Origin: Verrucomicrobiota bacterium
GTDB taxonomy: Bacteria > Verrucomicrobiota > Verrucomicrobiia > Limisphaerales > JAEYXS01
DNA length: 29,654 nucleotides
Direction: 5' to 3'
Assembly: GCA_023431185.1 (NCBI GenBank)
Contig: JAEYXS010000109.1
Coordinates: 1-29,654 of the forward strand
In this document: positions 1 through 8,166 of the stretch, piece after piece
Position numbering within the stretch: position 1 is the first letter of the stretch
Layout of the letters: the number at the start of each line of letters is the position of its first letter
The notes under the pieces: model-generated
What the model saw: only the letters and a program-made list of their open reading frames with translations
What the model was told of the DNA's origin: nothing
Database searches by the model: none
Program-made: the position numbers and the translations under genes

Positions 1-1659
1 ATCTTGTCCACGTCATCGGCTCGCGCGGCGGAGGAGCGGAGGAGCGGGCGCAAGGGGAAGGCGGAGTTGCGGGCGGATGTCGTTATCATCGGGGCGGGGT
101 TGGGCGGGTGTGCGGCGGCGTTGGCGGCGTTGCGAAGCGGGCTGCGGGTCATTTTGACGGAGGAGACGGACTGGATCGGCGGGCAGTTGACGCAGCAGGC
201 GGTGCCGCCGGATGAGAATCGCTGGATCGAGTCGCACGGGGCAAATCTGAGTTATCGGGAGTTGCGGATAGCGATCCGGGATTATTATCGGCGGCATTAT
301 CCGCTGACGGCGGCGGCGAAGGCGAAGGTGGATCTGAATCCCGGGGATGGTTCGGTGTCGCGGTTGTGTCATGAGCCGAAGGTGGCGCTGGCGGTGTTGG
401 AATCGTGGTTCGCACCGTGGCAGAGCAGCGGGCAATTGACTTTGTTGCTGGAGCACAAGGCGACGGCTGCGGAGGTGAGTGGTGATGCGGTGAGCGCGGT
501 GGAGGTGCAGAGTTTGCGTTCGGGGAACAAGGTGGTGTTGAGCGCGCCTTGGTTTGTGGATGCGACGGAGTTGGGGGATTTGTTGCCGTTGACGAAAACG
601 GAATTTATCGCGGGCGCGGAATCCCAGGCGGAGACAGGCGAGCTGCATGCGGTGGCGAAGAATGATCCGCAGAATCAGCAGGCGTTCACGATGTGTTTCG
701 CGCTGGAGCATGTGGCGGGGCGGGAGTCGGTGATCGAGAAGCCGCGCGAGTATGATTTTTGGCGGAACTTTATTCCCAAGATGACGCCAGCGTGGCCGGG
801 GCGGTTGCTGGACCTGACGTACACGCATCCGCGCACGATGTTGCCGAAAAAGCTGAGGTTTAATCCGGAGGGCGAGCATCCGGGCACGGTGACGAATCTG
901 TGGAAGTATCGGCGCATCGCGAACAAGGCGAATTTTCAGCCGGGCACGTATCCAGGCGATATCTGTCTGGTGAACTGGCCGCAGAATGATTATCTGCTGG
1001 GGAATCTGGTGGGTGTTTCGGAGAAGGAATTCAAACACCATGTGGAGCGGGCGAAGCAGTTGAGTCTCTCGCTGGTGTATTGGTTGCAGACGGAGGTGGA
1101 GCGGCCGGATGGCAAGCAGGGTTGGCCGGGCTTGCGCTTGCGGAAAGACATCGTGGGCACGGAGGATGGTTTGGCGAAGTATCCGTATGTGCGGGAGGCG
1201 CGACGCATCAAGGCGGTGTTCACGGTGAAGGAGCAGCACGTGGGCTTGGCGATGCGCGCGAAGATCATGGGCGTTAAGGAGAGCGAAGCGAAGGCGGAGC
1301 AGTTCCAAGACACGGTGGGTATCGGCGCGTATGCGATCGACCTGCATCCTTCGACGAAGGGGGATAATTATATCGATTTTCTGACGGCACCGTTTCAAGT
1401 GCCGTTGGGGGCGTTGCTGCCGCAGCGGGTGAAGAACCTCATCCCGGCGAACAAGAATATCGGGACGACGCATCTGACGAACGGGTGTTATCGATTGCAT
1501 CCGGTGGAGTGGGGCATCGGCGAAGCAGCGGGGGCACTGGTGAGTTTTTGCGCGCAGAGGAAAACGGAACCGAAGGCCGTGCGGGAAAAACGGGAGTTGC
1601 TGGTGCAGTTTCAGCAGGGGCTGGCGAAGGCGGGGGTGGAGCTGGAGTGGAAGATTTAG
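1..1659 (+). CDS. FAD-dependent oxidoreductase, 5' end cut by window edge
   Basis: Flavoprotein of the FAD_oxidored type (PF12831-like). The substrate is unknown. A Rossmann dinucleotide-binding start (VVIIGAGLGGCAAA) lies about 25 residues into the visible protein and is followed by the typical TEETDWIGGQ segment that binds the FAD ribose. A C-terminal stretch (IPANKNIGTTHLTNGCYRLHP) resembles the second FAD-contacting region of these proteins. The frame is open to the first base. The only start inside the window is a TTG at base 4, and the residues before the Rossmann fold (SSARAAEERR) look like the end of a signal peptide with an A-X-A cleavage site. The true start is therefore probably upstream and the protein may be exported. 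Such proteins are common in Planctomycetes and Verrucomicrobia, often near sulfatases and glycosidases. Family assignment is secure; function is not. Confidence 0.85.
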   Translation: MLSTSSARAAEERRSGRKGKAELRADVVIIGAGLGGCAAALAALRSGLRVILTEETDWIGGQLTQQAVPPDENRWIESHGANLSYRELRIAIRDYYRRHYPLTAAAKAKVDLNPGDGSVSRLCHEPKVALAVLESWFAPWQSSGQLTLLLEHKATAAEVSGDAVSAVEVQSLRSGNKVVLSAPWFVDATELGDLLPLTKTEFIAGAESQAETGELHAVAKNDPQNQQAFTMCFALEHVAGRESVIEKPREYDFWRNFIPKMTPAWPGRLLDLTYTHPRTMLPKKLRFNPEGEHPGTVTNLWKYRRIANKANFQPGTYPGDICLVNWPQNDYLLGNLVGVSEKEFKHHVERAKQLSLSLVYWLQTEVERPDGKQGWPGLRLRKDIVGTEDGLAKYPYVREARRIKAVFTVKEQHVGLAMRAKIMGVKESEAKAEQFQDTVGIGAYAIDLHPSTKGDNYIDFLTAPFQVPLGALLPQRVKNLIPANKNIGTTHLTNGCYRLHPVEWGIGEAAGALVSFCAQRKTEPKAVREKRELLVQFQQGLAKAGVELEWKI

Positions 1660-1713
1660 ATGCCAAGTTCCAAGAGGTTTTGTCATCGGCCCGGATGGGA
1701 CAAGAGGTTGGCG

Positions 1714-1742
1714 CTCTCACTCCTCATTGAGAGGAGAGGGAG
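1714..1742. repeat. Imperfect hairpin downstream of the oxidoreductase gene
   Basis: CTCCTC (1720-1725) pairs with GAGGAG (1731-1736) around a 5-nt loop. After one A/A mismatch the stem continues for five more pairs to 1714/1742. It starts about 55 bases after the stop codon. No clean T-run follows (AACATTTG), so it may be a weak terminator or a decayed copy of a pyrimidine-rich intergenic repeat. Confidence 0.4.
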
Positions 1743-1835
1743 AACATTTGTTGACTGCCTGAAACAGTGTGCCCTGGTATTGGTGGTTGATGCTTGAAGC
1801 TTTGGGTTGGGAGTTTTTATTTCGGTTAGGTTTGA

Positions 1836-1851
1836 GCCGCTTTCCCGCGGC
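1836..1851. repeat. Short GC hairpin in the leader of the VTT gene
   Basis: GCCGC (1836-1840) and GCGGC (1847-1851) form a perfect stem, or six pairs with the flanking A and T, around a TTTCCC loop. It lies about 20 bases before the ATG of the membrane protein, just upstream of its Shine-Dalgarno-like AAGGGAG. It could influence translation of that gene, but there is no direct evidence for a role. Confidence 0.3.
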
Positions 1852-1871
1852 TGCTACGAATTAAGGGAGCG

Positions 1872-2504
1872 ATGCGGCTGGTGGGCATATTCATCGGGCT
1901 GGCGGTTTTGTTTCTGGTCCCGTTTTTGATCTGGGGCGAGGAGCTGACGCGGTCGTTTTCTTTCGAGGGCTCCGTCGAGTGGCTGCGGCAGCAGGGGAAG
2001 TATGCGTGGCTGGCGGGATTGATTTTATTGGCGAGTGATCTGGTGCTGCCGATACCGGCGACGGCGGTGATGGCGGCACTGGGTCTGATCTATGGGCCGG
2101 TGATGGGCGGGTTGATCGGTTCGGCAGGTTCGTTTCTTTCCGGGTTCATCGCGTATGGGCTGTGCCGGATGCTCGGCAGGAATGCAGCGGTGAAGGTAGT
2201 GGGAGAGACGGATCTGAAAAAGGGCGAGGAGCTGTTCACGCGCTTGGGCGGGTGGCTGGTGGCGGTGTCGCGGTGGTTGCCGCTGTTCCCGGAAGTCATC
2301 GCGTGCATGGCGGGGTTGACGCGGATGCCGGTGCGACTGTTCGTGGTGGCGTTGTTGTGCGGATCGGTGCCGATGGCGTTCACGTATGCGGCGATCGGGA
2401 GTGCGGGGGTGGAACATCCAGGGATGGCGCTGGCTTTGAGCGCGCTGGTGCCGCCGGTGTTGTGGATGGTGATCCAGGGATGGCTGCGCAAGCGTGGATC
2501 ATGA
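1872..2504 (+). CDS. VTT-domain (DedA/TVP38/TMEM64-like) membrane protein
   Basis: A 210-residue integral membrane protein of the VTT/SNARE-associated family (PF09335), whose members include DedA and TVP38 proteins implicated in lipid scrambling and membrane homeostasis. Visible features are an N-terminal membrane segment (LVGIFIGLAVLFLVPFLIW), a re-entrant-like stretch rich in small residues around LPIPATAVMAALGLIYGPVMG, the family-typical Gly-rich GSAGSFLSGFIAYGLCR, the SRWLPLFPEVIACMAGLTRM loop with its conserved Arg and Pro, and a final hydrophobic helix before a basic tail (RKRGS). The ATG is chosen because AAGGGAG lies a few bases upstream. The next gene starts about 40 bases later on the same strand. 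Substrate unknown. Confidence 0.85.
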   Translation: MRLVGIFIGLAVLFLVPFLIWGEELTRSFSFEGSVEWLRQQGKYAWLAGLILLASDLVLPIPATAVMAALGLIYGPVMGGLIGSAGSFLSGFIAYGLCRMLGRNAAVKVVGETDLKKGEELFTRLGGWLVAVSRWLPLFPEVIACMAGLTRMPVRLFVVALLCGSVPMAFTYAAIGSAGVEHPGMALALSALVPPVLWMVIQGWLRKRGS

Positions 2505-2545
2505 GGCAGTTGCAGGAGCAAGTTTGATCTCGGTATCACTTTTTT

Positions 2546-3862
2546 ATGGTCGACATGTCTGTGTTCATACCGTGGATAGGGGGCGCGCTAGGAGTCCTGT
2601 GTCTGGGGTTATCCATCAGTTCCGGCCAAAGACGGCGATTGCTGGATGACACACCGACTTGCAAAACCACGGGGGTGTTCATCGGCATGGTGGAACTCAA
2701 GGGGACGGCGGAATCCGAGCAGCCGGTGCGGAGTTTTTTGGCGGAGCGGAACTGTGTCCTTTATGACTGGCAGGTGGAGGAACACTGGTCCCGGACGGTG
2801 ACGGAAACCTATACGGATAGCGAGGGAAAGACCAAGACTCGCGAACGCCAGGAGAGCGGATGGACGACTGTGGCCAATGGGAGCGAAATGATACCGTTTT
2901 ATCTGAAGGATGATTGTGGAGTCGTGCAAATCGTACCCCACGGAGCCGAGATCGAGCCCGTGACCCTGTTCGCCAAGACGTGCATACGTTCCGATCCTCT
3001 TTATTACGCCAAAGGTCCGCGAGCTTCCATAATGGATTCCGATCATGAACGGCGGTTCGTCGAAAAAGGCATACCACTTCATCAAGAAATCTATGTGATG
3101 GGGCAGGCTCGTGAACGAAAGGACATCGTGGCGGCGGAGATCGCCCGAAATGCGGCTGCGCCGATGTTCCTGATTTCCACTCGGCAGGAAAATTTGATCA
3201 GCGGCGGCATGGCCTCTGCTTTTACGTGGTATGGTCTTGGAGGACTGATTTTTATGTCAGGAGGAACATTGGTCGGAATTTCCAAGCACCAGATCGAGGA
3301 CCAACGGGCGACATGGTTGCTCCTTGGAATTGCCGCGCTTTACGTGGTGTGCTGGATAGTGGGCTGGGCTTGGATGGTGTTCAACAGCTTGGTGGGCTTG
3401 CGTCAACGGGTGAAGCAGGCGTGGTCGCAGGTGGATGTGCAATTGAAACGGCGGCAGGATCTGATCCCCAATCTGGTGGCGGCGGTGAAGGGCTTGCGCG
3501 ATTACGAGAGCAAGCTGCAAACGGAAGTGGCGACCTTGCGGGCGCAGATGCTGGCGACGCCACCGGGCGAAGCGGGCGCGGATTACTCTGGCATCACGCC
3601 GTTGCTGGTGGCGATCGAGGAGCGTTATCCGGAATTGAAGGCGGAGGGGTCCTTTCTCAATCTCCAGAAGAATCTGATTGATACGGAGCAACGCATCGCC
3701 CTAGCGCGCGGTTACTTCAACGAGATCGCCTCCTTCTACAACACGCGGCTGGAGGTGATACCGGACCGGTTCTTCACGGCTTTGGCCGGGATGAAACCAC
3801 AAGCCTTGCTGCTGGCGGAGAATTTCGAGCGGCAGCCCGTAGAGGTGAAGTTAGTGGAGTAG
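2546..3862 (+). CDS. GIDE-like domain fused to a LemA domain, membrane protein
   Basis: A 438-residue protein, much longer than a usual LemA (about 190 residues). Residues 5-25 are a membrane segment. Residues about 40-215 resemble the GIDE/MUL1-type domain (PF12483): KTTGVFIGMVELKGTAES, then a charged strand region (TETYTDSEGKTKTRERQES) and a FYLKDD...VQIVPHGAEI segment. Two further membrane helices lie near 226-246 and 256-280. The LemA domain (PF04011) follows from about 277, with FNSLVGLRQRVKQAWSQVDV, LKRRQDLIPNLVAAVKG and ARGYFNEIASFYNTRL. No RING finger follows the GIDE part, so nothing suggests ubiquitin ligase activity. Start ATG at 2546; a second ATG three codons on is an alternative. 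The architecture is clear by eye; the function of both domains in bacteria is poorly known. Confidence 0.85.
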   Translation: MVDMSVFIPWIGGALGVLCLGLSISSGQRRRLLDDTPTCKTTGVFIGMVELKGTAESEQPVRSFLAERNCVLYDWQVEEHWSRTVTETYTDSEGKTKTRERQESGWTTVANGSEMIPFYLKDDCGVVQIVPHGAEIEPVTLFAKTCIRSDPLYYAKGPRASIMDSDHERRFVEKGIPLHQEIYVMGQARERKDIVAAEIARNAAAPMFLISTRQENLISGGMASAFTWYGLGGLIFMSGGTLVGISKHQIEDQRATWLLLGIAALYVVCWIVGWAWMVFNSLVGLRQRVKQAWSQVDVQLKRRQDLIPNLVAAVKGLRDYESKLQTEVATLRAQMLATPPGEAGADYSGITPLLVAIEERYPELKAEGSFLNLQKNLIDTEQRIALARGYFNEIASFYNTRLEVIPDRFFTALAGMKPQALLLAENFERQPVEVKLVE

Positions 3863-3995
3863 CAAGCCCTAGCCACAGAACGAAGCGGTGGAGGGACGTT
3901 TTTGAGGGAAAAGACCGGAAACTTTACTCTAGCTTAACAATTTTTCACCGATTTCAGAGAACTATTCACCATTCTCCGGCGTTATATAGAGAGAC

Positions 3996-5312
3996 ATGAA
4001 GAAGACCAATGCCACCAGAACTGTGGGTATGCTTGCCGCCGGGGCCATGATGTTCGCCTTGAGCGGGCAGGCTGACTGGAGCCAGTTTCGCGGTCCGAAT
4101 GGTAGCGGGACGGTGGCGGGGGCAAAGCCGCCCATCGAATGGAGCGATGCCAAGAATGTGCAATGGAAAGCGGCCTTGCCCGGCCCGGGCACATCCAGTC
4201 CGATCTTGGTGGGGGAGAAGATTTTCATCACTTCCTGGTCAGGTAATGGGGCGAATGGGCAGGCTGGGGCCTTGAAGCGGCATCTGGTCTGCTTGGACCG
4301 TAAATCGGGCAATGTGTTGTGGAACAAGGTCGTAGTAGGCGAGGCCAATGTGGACCGGTATGACCAGATGCTCCAAGAGCATGGGTATGCGAGTCATACG
4401 CCGGTAAGTGACGGGGAGCGAGTGTATGCTTTCTTTGGCAAAGCGGGCGCGCTCGCCTTCGATCTGAATGGGAACCAGCTTTGGCAGACTGGTTTGGGTA
4501 CGGGGGCGAACCAGAAGAACTGGGGTTCGGCCTCCAGTCCGGTGCTCTACAAGGATTTCGTCATCATCAATGCATCGGAAGAAAGCCATGCTGTTTATGC
4601 GCTCGACAAGAAGACCGGCAAGCAGGCTTGGAAGGCCGAGGGTGGTGGATTGGAGTATGTCTTTGGCACGCCAGTGTTGATGGAGACGGAAGGGCGCGCG
4701 GAACTGATCCTCGCGTTGCCCAATGAGCTGTGGGCCTTGAACCCGGACACGGGCAAGCTGCGCTGGTATGCGAGCACCGGCATGTCCGGCAACGTGGCTC
4801 CGAGCGTGGTGCCGGGCAAAGGCGTAGTGTATGCCTTTGGCGGCTTTCCGCAACTGGCGGCGGTGGCTGTGAAGACCGGTGGCAAGGGTGATGTCACCTC
4901 AAGTCATGTTCTGTGGAGCAGCCGGGACAGTTCTTACATCCCCACACCAGTCTTGCATGAAGAGCGGCTATACTTCGCGAGTGATGCGGGGTTCGCGGTG
5001 TGCTTGGATGCCAAGACCGGTTCGCTCGTTTACAAAGAGCGTCTGCCCGGGGCTAGCGCGAGTGGTCGCGGGGGCAAGCCCTTCTACGCCTCGGCGGTGC
5101 TGGCAAACGGAAAGGTGTATGCGGTGAGCCGGCGCAACGGGACGTTTGTGTTCCCGGCGGCACCGGAATTTAAAGTGGTGGCGCAGAACAAGCTCACGGA
5201 TGACACGCAGTTCAACGCGACCCCGGCCCTCGATGGCCAGACGATTTTCCTCCGCTCCGACCGTTACCTCTACTGCATCAGCGCAGGAGCAGGCGGCAGC
5301 GCGGGTGAATGA
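3996..5312 (+). CDS. Exported PQQ-like beta-propeller repeat protein
   Basis: A 438-residue secreted protein. The N-terminus (MKKTNATRTVGMLAAGAMMFALSGQA) is a signal peptide, followed by WSQFRGPNGSG, the hallmark opening of Planctomycetes/Verrucomicrobia outer-membrane-type PQQ-like proteins. Repeated blades end in motifs such as LVCLDRKSGNVLW, VYALDKKTGKQAW, LWALNPDTGKLRW and VCLDAKTGSLVY, consistent with a PQQ_2 propeller. No dehydrogenase catalytic residues or heme motif were recognised, so it may be a scaffold or binding protein and not an enzyme. AGAGAG just before the ATG can serve as ribosome binding site. The EF-hand gene starts 27 bases after the stop, suggesting one transcript. Confidence 0.85.
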   Translation: MKKTNATRTVGMLAAGAMMFALSGQADWSQFRGPNGSGTVAGAKPPIEWSDAKNVQWKAALPGPGTSSPILVGEKIFITSWSGNGANGQAGALKRHLVCLDRKSGNVLWNKVVVGEANVDRYDQMLQEHGYASHTPVSDGERVYAFFGKAGALAFDLNGNQLWQTGLGTGANQKNWGSASSPVLYKDFVIINASEESHAVYALDKKTGKQAWKAEGGGLEYVFGTPVLMETEGRAELILALPNELWALNPDTGKLRWYASTGMSGNVAPSVVPGKGVVYAFGGFPQLAAVAVKTGGKGDVTSSHVLWSSRDSSYIPTPVLHEERLYFASDAGFAVCLDAKTGSLVYKERLPGASASGRGGKPFYASAVLANGKVYAVSRRNGTFVFPAAPEFKVVAQNKLTDDTQFNATPALDGQTIFLRSDRYLYCISAGAGGSAGE

Positions 5313-5339
5313 TCCCCAACAACCAAAACAAAACGATAC

Positions 5340-6020
5340 ATGAAAAAGACAGCCATACTCGCCGCCCTGGCCTTGAGCGCCACGGTGTGGAGCAGTTCAG
5401 CACAAGAAGGCGGACCTCGTCCCGAACGTCCCGGTGGTCCACGTCCCGAAGGCGGCCAGCAAGGTCAGCGGCCCGAGGCGCAGCGTCCGCCCGGTGGACC
5501 GGGCCGTGAAGGCGGCTTTGGGCAAGGGCAGGGCGGCTTCCGTCCGATGCCGAATCCGATCATCACGGCACTCGATGCGAACAGTGACGGCACAATCGAT
5601 GAAGCCGAATTGAAGAACGCCACGGTGGCGCTCAAGAAGCTCGACAAGGACGGTGATGGCAAGCTCTCGCAGGAAGAGACGCGTCCGGCGGGGATGGGTG
5701 GACGGGGTGGTCCGGGAGGGCCGGGAGGCCAGCCTGGTCCGGGCGGACAAGGCGGTCAGGTCGGTGGTGATTTTGTTGCGCGGATGATGGAGAATGACAA
5801 GAACGGCGACGGTAAGCTGGCCAAGGATGAGGTTTCCGAACGCATGCAAGGCATGTTCGGCCGGATGGATGCGAATGGTGATGGTTTCATCGACAAGAAA
5901 GAGATCGAAGCTTCATTTGCGCAAATGCGCGAACGGGGTGGCCAAGGTGGGGGACGTCCGCCGGGTGAAGGTGGGGCGCGGCCGGAAGGCAATCGTCCGC
6001 AGCGTCCGCCGTCAGAGTAA
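5340..6020 (+). CDS. Exported EF-hand protein with Gly/Pro/Arg-rich linkers
   Basis: A 226-residue protein with a signal peptide (residues 1-21, ending SSSAQ). Four canonical 12-residue calcium loops are visible at about 79-90 (DANSDGTIDEAE), 102-113 (DKDGDGKLSQEE), 153-164 (DKNGDGKLAKDE) and 177-188 (DANGDGFIDKKE). They form two EF-hand pairs separated by a Gly/Pro-rich linker (about 115-143) and flanked by low-complexity G/P/R/Q-rich stretches (22-70 and 198-226). The organisation suggests a periplasmic or surface calcium-binding protein. It follows the propeller gene with a short gap, so the two are probably co-expressed. A strong terminator lies just downstream. Function beyond calcium binding is unknown. 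Confidence 0.88.
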   Translation: MKKTAILAALALSATVWSSSAQEGGPRPERPGGPRPEGGQQGQRPEAQRPPGGPGREGGFGQGQGGFRPMPNPIITALDANSDGTIDEAELKNATVALKKLDKDGDGKLSQEETRPAGMGGRGGPGGPGGQPGPGGQGGQVGGDFVARMMENDKNGDGKLAKDEVSERMQGMFGRMDANGDGFIDKKEIEASFAQMRERGGQGGGRPPGEGGARPEGNRPQRPPSE

Positions 6021-6046
6021 ACAACGGCTATTTCTAAAATGCAGAA

Positions 6047-6068
6047 AGGGCAGCGTTCGCGCTGCCCT
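6047..6068. terminator. Intrinsic terminator between convergent genes
   Basis: A 9-bp perfect stem (AGGGCAGCG / CGCTGCCCT) with a TTCG loop is followed on the plus strand by ATTTTGTTT. On the minus strand the hairpin is followed by TTTCTGCATTTT. It lies between the converging EF-hand and SET-domain genes and may serve both, mainly the plus-strand one. Confidence 0.75.
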
Positions 6069-6111
6069 ATTTTGTTTCGGAAAGGATGCGAAAGATTTTC
6101 CGGCTGAGGCT

Positions 6112-6735
6112 TTACGCGGCCGGGGCGTAGTGGCAGTAGATGGAGCGGAGCAGGGCCGGATTTTGCAAGGCCTGTTCGACTTCCTGCTTTTCCTTCAGCA
6201 GATGCCAGAGGGGTTGCTTTACTTGAGGGATCTGGAAGAAGGCCTCGGAGACTTGCTTGTCCCAATGCGGGGCGAAGCGAGCGAGGTCATCGGGGCGGAT
6301 CTCTTTCCGGCATTCGGCATGGCTGCACAGGCAGCCGAAGTTTTCGCGGAGATTCAGGGTGCCGTAGTCGTCCGTCAGTTCTTCGCCCGCCTGGATGTCG
6401 CGTACGGCGATCTCGAAATCGTAGCCGGCGGACATGCAATTGGCGTGGCAGGAGTGGTTGAAGAAGCGGGAATGGTCCCAACACAGGATGATGTGGCCGC
6501 GGGAGTCCACGAAGGAATACTTCTCCAAGATATCTTGGTAGAAGGGCTCCAAGGCGGCAGCCTGTTCGGGAGTGAAAACCCGGTCCAGGTCGTCACGCAC
6601 CCACACGATGGTGCCTTTGGGGATGAAGTGAGTCGCGAAGACGCCATGTCCGATGGCTTCGCTTACCAGCTTTAATTCGGTGTCCGGGTGGACCACGGAC
6701 GCCGATTTAGGAAAAAGCCCGCCGGGAATCAACAA
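6112..6735 (-). CDS. Bacterial SET-domain protein (putative lysine methyltransferase)
   Basis: A 207-residue protein with the diagnostic SET motifs: an N-terminal GHGVFATHFIPKGTIV strand region (29-44), NHSC (93-96, within FFNHSCHANC), GEELTDDYG (117-125), and a post-SET-like cysteine cluster CLCxxxxC (135, 137, 142) that in eukaryotic enzymes binds zinc with the NHSC cysteine. The essential AdoMet and lysine-channel residues therefore look intact. The longest frame starts at a TTG (two TTG codons in tandem) and no in-frame ATG lies before the conserved domain. GAGAAA a little upstream is a weak ribosome binding site. It begins 38 bases after the DEAD-box helicase stop codon, so it is probably the second gene of that transcript. 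The target protein is unknown. Confidence 0.85.
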   Translation of the reverse strand: MLIPGGLFPKSASVVHPDTELKLVSEAIGHGVFATHFIPKGTIVWVRDDLDRVFTPEQAAALEPFYQDILEKYSFVDSRGHIILCWDHSRFFNHSCHANCMSAGYDFEIAVRDIQAGEELTDDYGTLNLRENFGCLCSHAECRKEIRPDDLARFAPHWDKQVSEAFFQIPQVKQPLWHLLKEKQEVEQALQNPALLRSIYCHYAPAA

Positions 6736-6773
6736 ATTAGTGGATTTCTCGCTAAAATATAAGCAGGGCTAAT

Positions 6774-7997
6774 TTATTTCCGGCTGCGACCGAAGCTATA
6801 TCCGCCGGAAACACGGGCTTGGCGGAAGCGGGGGGCGTTGCCGCTCGTCGGCTTCGTTTCGTCAAAAAGAGAGGTATACTTATATGCGAAATTCTCGATC
6901 TTCTCCCGTTTGATGGTCTGACCGATGAAGCGCTCGATGGAGGCGACGTGGTCGCGGTCCTCGGCGAGCATCAGGGTGAGGGCATCACCGCTGGCCTGGG
7001 CGCGACCGGTACGGCCGATACGATGGACGTAATCTTCCGGGTGTTGGGGCACGTCGTAGTTGATGACGTGGCTGACGCCTTCGATATCCAGACCTCGCGC
7101 GGCGATGTCTGTGGCCACGAGCACTTCGTATTTGCCGTCACGGAAGCCCTTGAGGGCGTCCTCGCGTTCGCGCTGGGTGCGGTTGGAGTGGAGAACGGTC
7201 ACGGCGTGATTCTTTCGGTGTAGCAGGCTGCCGACCTGATCGGCGTTCTGCTTGGTGCGGCAGAAGATGATGACGGAATCGTAGTGCAGGCGCTCGAGCA
7301 GTTCGATCAGGAGATCGGTCTTTTGCAAGGAGTTCACCGGATAGAGGGCATGTTTGACGGTCTCGGCCGGACTGCGGCGGGCGCCGATCTCGACAGTCTC
7401 CGGCTTGTTCATCGCCCACTGGATGAGCGTCTCGATCTGCGGCGGAACCGTGGCGGAGAAGAGAGAGGTCTGGCGGGCTTTCGGGCAACGCTCGACGATG
7501 CGGCGGACGTCGGGCAGGAAGCCCATGTCCAGCATGCGATCCGCCTCATCCAGTACGAGATACTGGACGCCATCCAGCCGGCAGGCGCCTTCCTGCATGT
7601 GATCCAGCAAACGACCGGGGGTCGCCACGAGGATGTCCACACCTGTAGAGAGGGCTTCGCGCTGCTTGCCGTAGCCGACACCGCCGTAGATGACGGCGAC
7701 GGTGAGATCGGTGAAGCGGCAGTAATCGCGCACGGCGGTCTCCACCTGGGAGGCGAGTTCTCGGGTGGGTTCGAGGATGAGCACGCGGGGGGCTTTCTGG
7801 TGCTTGTCCAGTTTGGAAATGATGGGCAGGGCGAATGCGGCGGTCTTGCCGGTGCCGGTCTGGGCGCTGCCGATGACGTCGCGGCCTTCAAGGATGAGGG
7901 GGATGGCGCGGAGCTGGATGGCGGTCGGGTCTGTGTAGCCCATCGCTTTCACACCTTCCAGTACGGGGGCGGACAGACCAAGTTGTGCAAATGACAT
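6774..7997 (-). CDS. DEAD-box ATP-dependent RNA helicase (RhlE-type)
   Basis: A 407-residue helicase. All core motifs are present: the Q motif region (FAQLGLSAPVLEGVKAMGY...PTAIQ), motif I AQTGTGKT (45-52), Ia PTRELA (78-83), TPGR (126-129), II DEAD (150-153), III SAT (181-183), the ATDIAARGLD segment (295-304) and VI HRIGRTGR (325-332). The C-terminal tail is short and basic (RQARVSGGYSFGRSRK), as in RhlE-type enzymes that bind structured RNA. Expected role: RNA unwinding in ribosome assembly, mRNA decay or cold adaptation. The leader is long, about 200 bases to the divergent tRNA, and holds an inverted repeat. The SET-domain gene follows on the same strand. Confidence 0.93.
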   Translation of the reverse strand: MSFAQLGLSAPVLEGVKAMGYTDPTAIQLRAIPLILEGRDVIGSAQTGTGKTAAFALPIISKLDKHQKAPRVLILEPTRELASQVETAVRDYCRFTDLTVAVIYGGVGYGKQREALSTGVDILVATPGRLLDHMQEGACRLDGVQYLVLDEADRMLDMGFLPDVRRIVERCPKARQTSLFSATVPPQIETLIQWAMNKPETVEIGARRSPAETVKHALYPVNSLQKTDLLIELLERLHYDSVIIFCRTKQNADQVGSLLHRKNHAVTVLHSNRTQREREDALKGFRDGKYEVLVATDIAARGLDIEGVSHVINYDVPQHPEDYVHRIGRTGRAQASGDALTLMLAEDRDHVASIERFIGQTIKREKIENFAYKYTSLFDETKPTSGNAPRFRQARVSGGYSFGRSRK

Positions 7998-8022
7998 GAC
8001 AATATTCTCTTAATTCACCGGA

Positions 8023-8149
8023 CGGCCATAAAGTCACATCCAGATGATTCATTGTTCCAAATCTGGGGGGGTGATGGAAAGCCTTTAGTTTTTGAGGTTC
8101 CGGGGGTGAAACTGACCGTTTTGGAGGCGGGCAGTCATTTTTATGGCCG
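8023..8149. repeat. Long-range inverted repeat in the helicase leader
   Basis: CGGCCATAAA (8023-8032) and TTTATGGCCG (8140-8149) are perfect 10-bp inverted copies separated by about 107 bases. They lie upstream of the helicase gene, between it and tRNA-Pro. If transcribed with the helicase they could close a large leader structure. Alternatively they are the ends of a small decayed element or a pair of protein-binding sites. Confidence 0.4.
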
Positions 8150-8166
8150 GTGGGGCGATTTACCTG

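Noticed and set aside
13..1686. Long minus-strand frame (557 codons) opposite the FAD oxidoreductase.
   Set aside because: Arg/Pro/Leu/His-rich shadow frame caused by GC-rich codons; the plus frame has a clear Rossmann fold.
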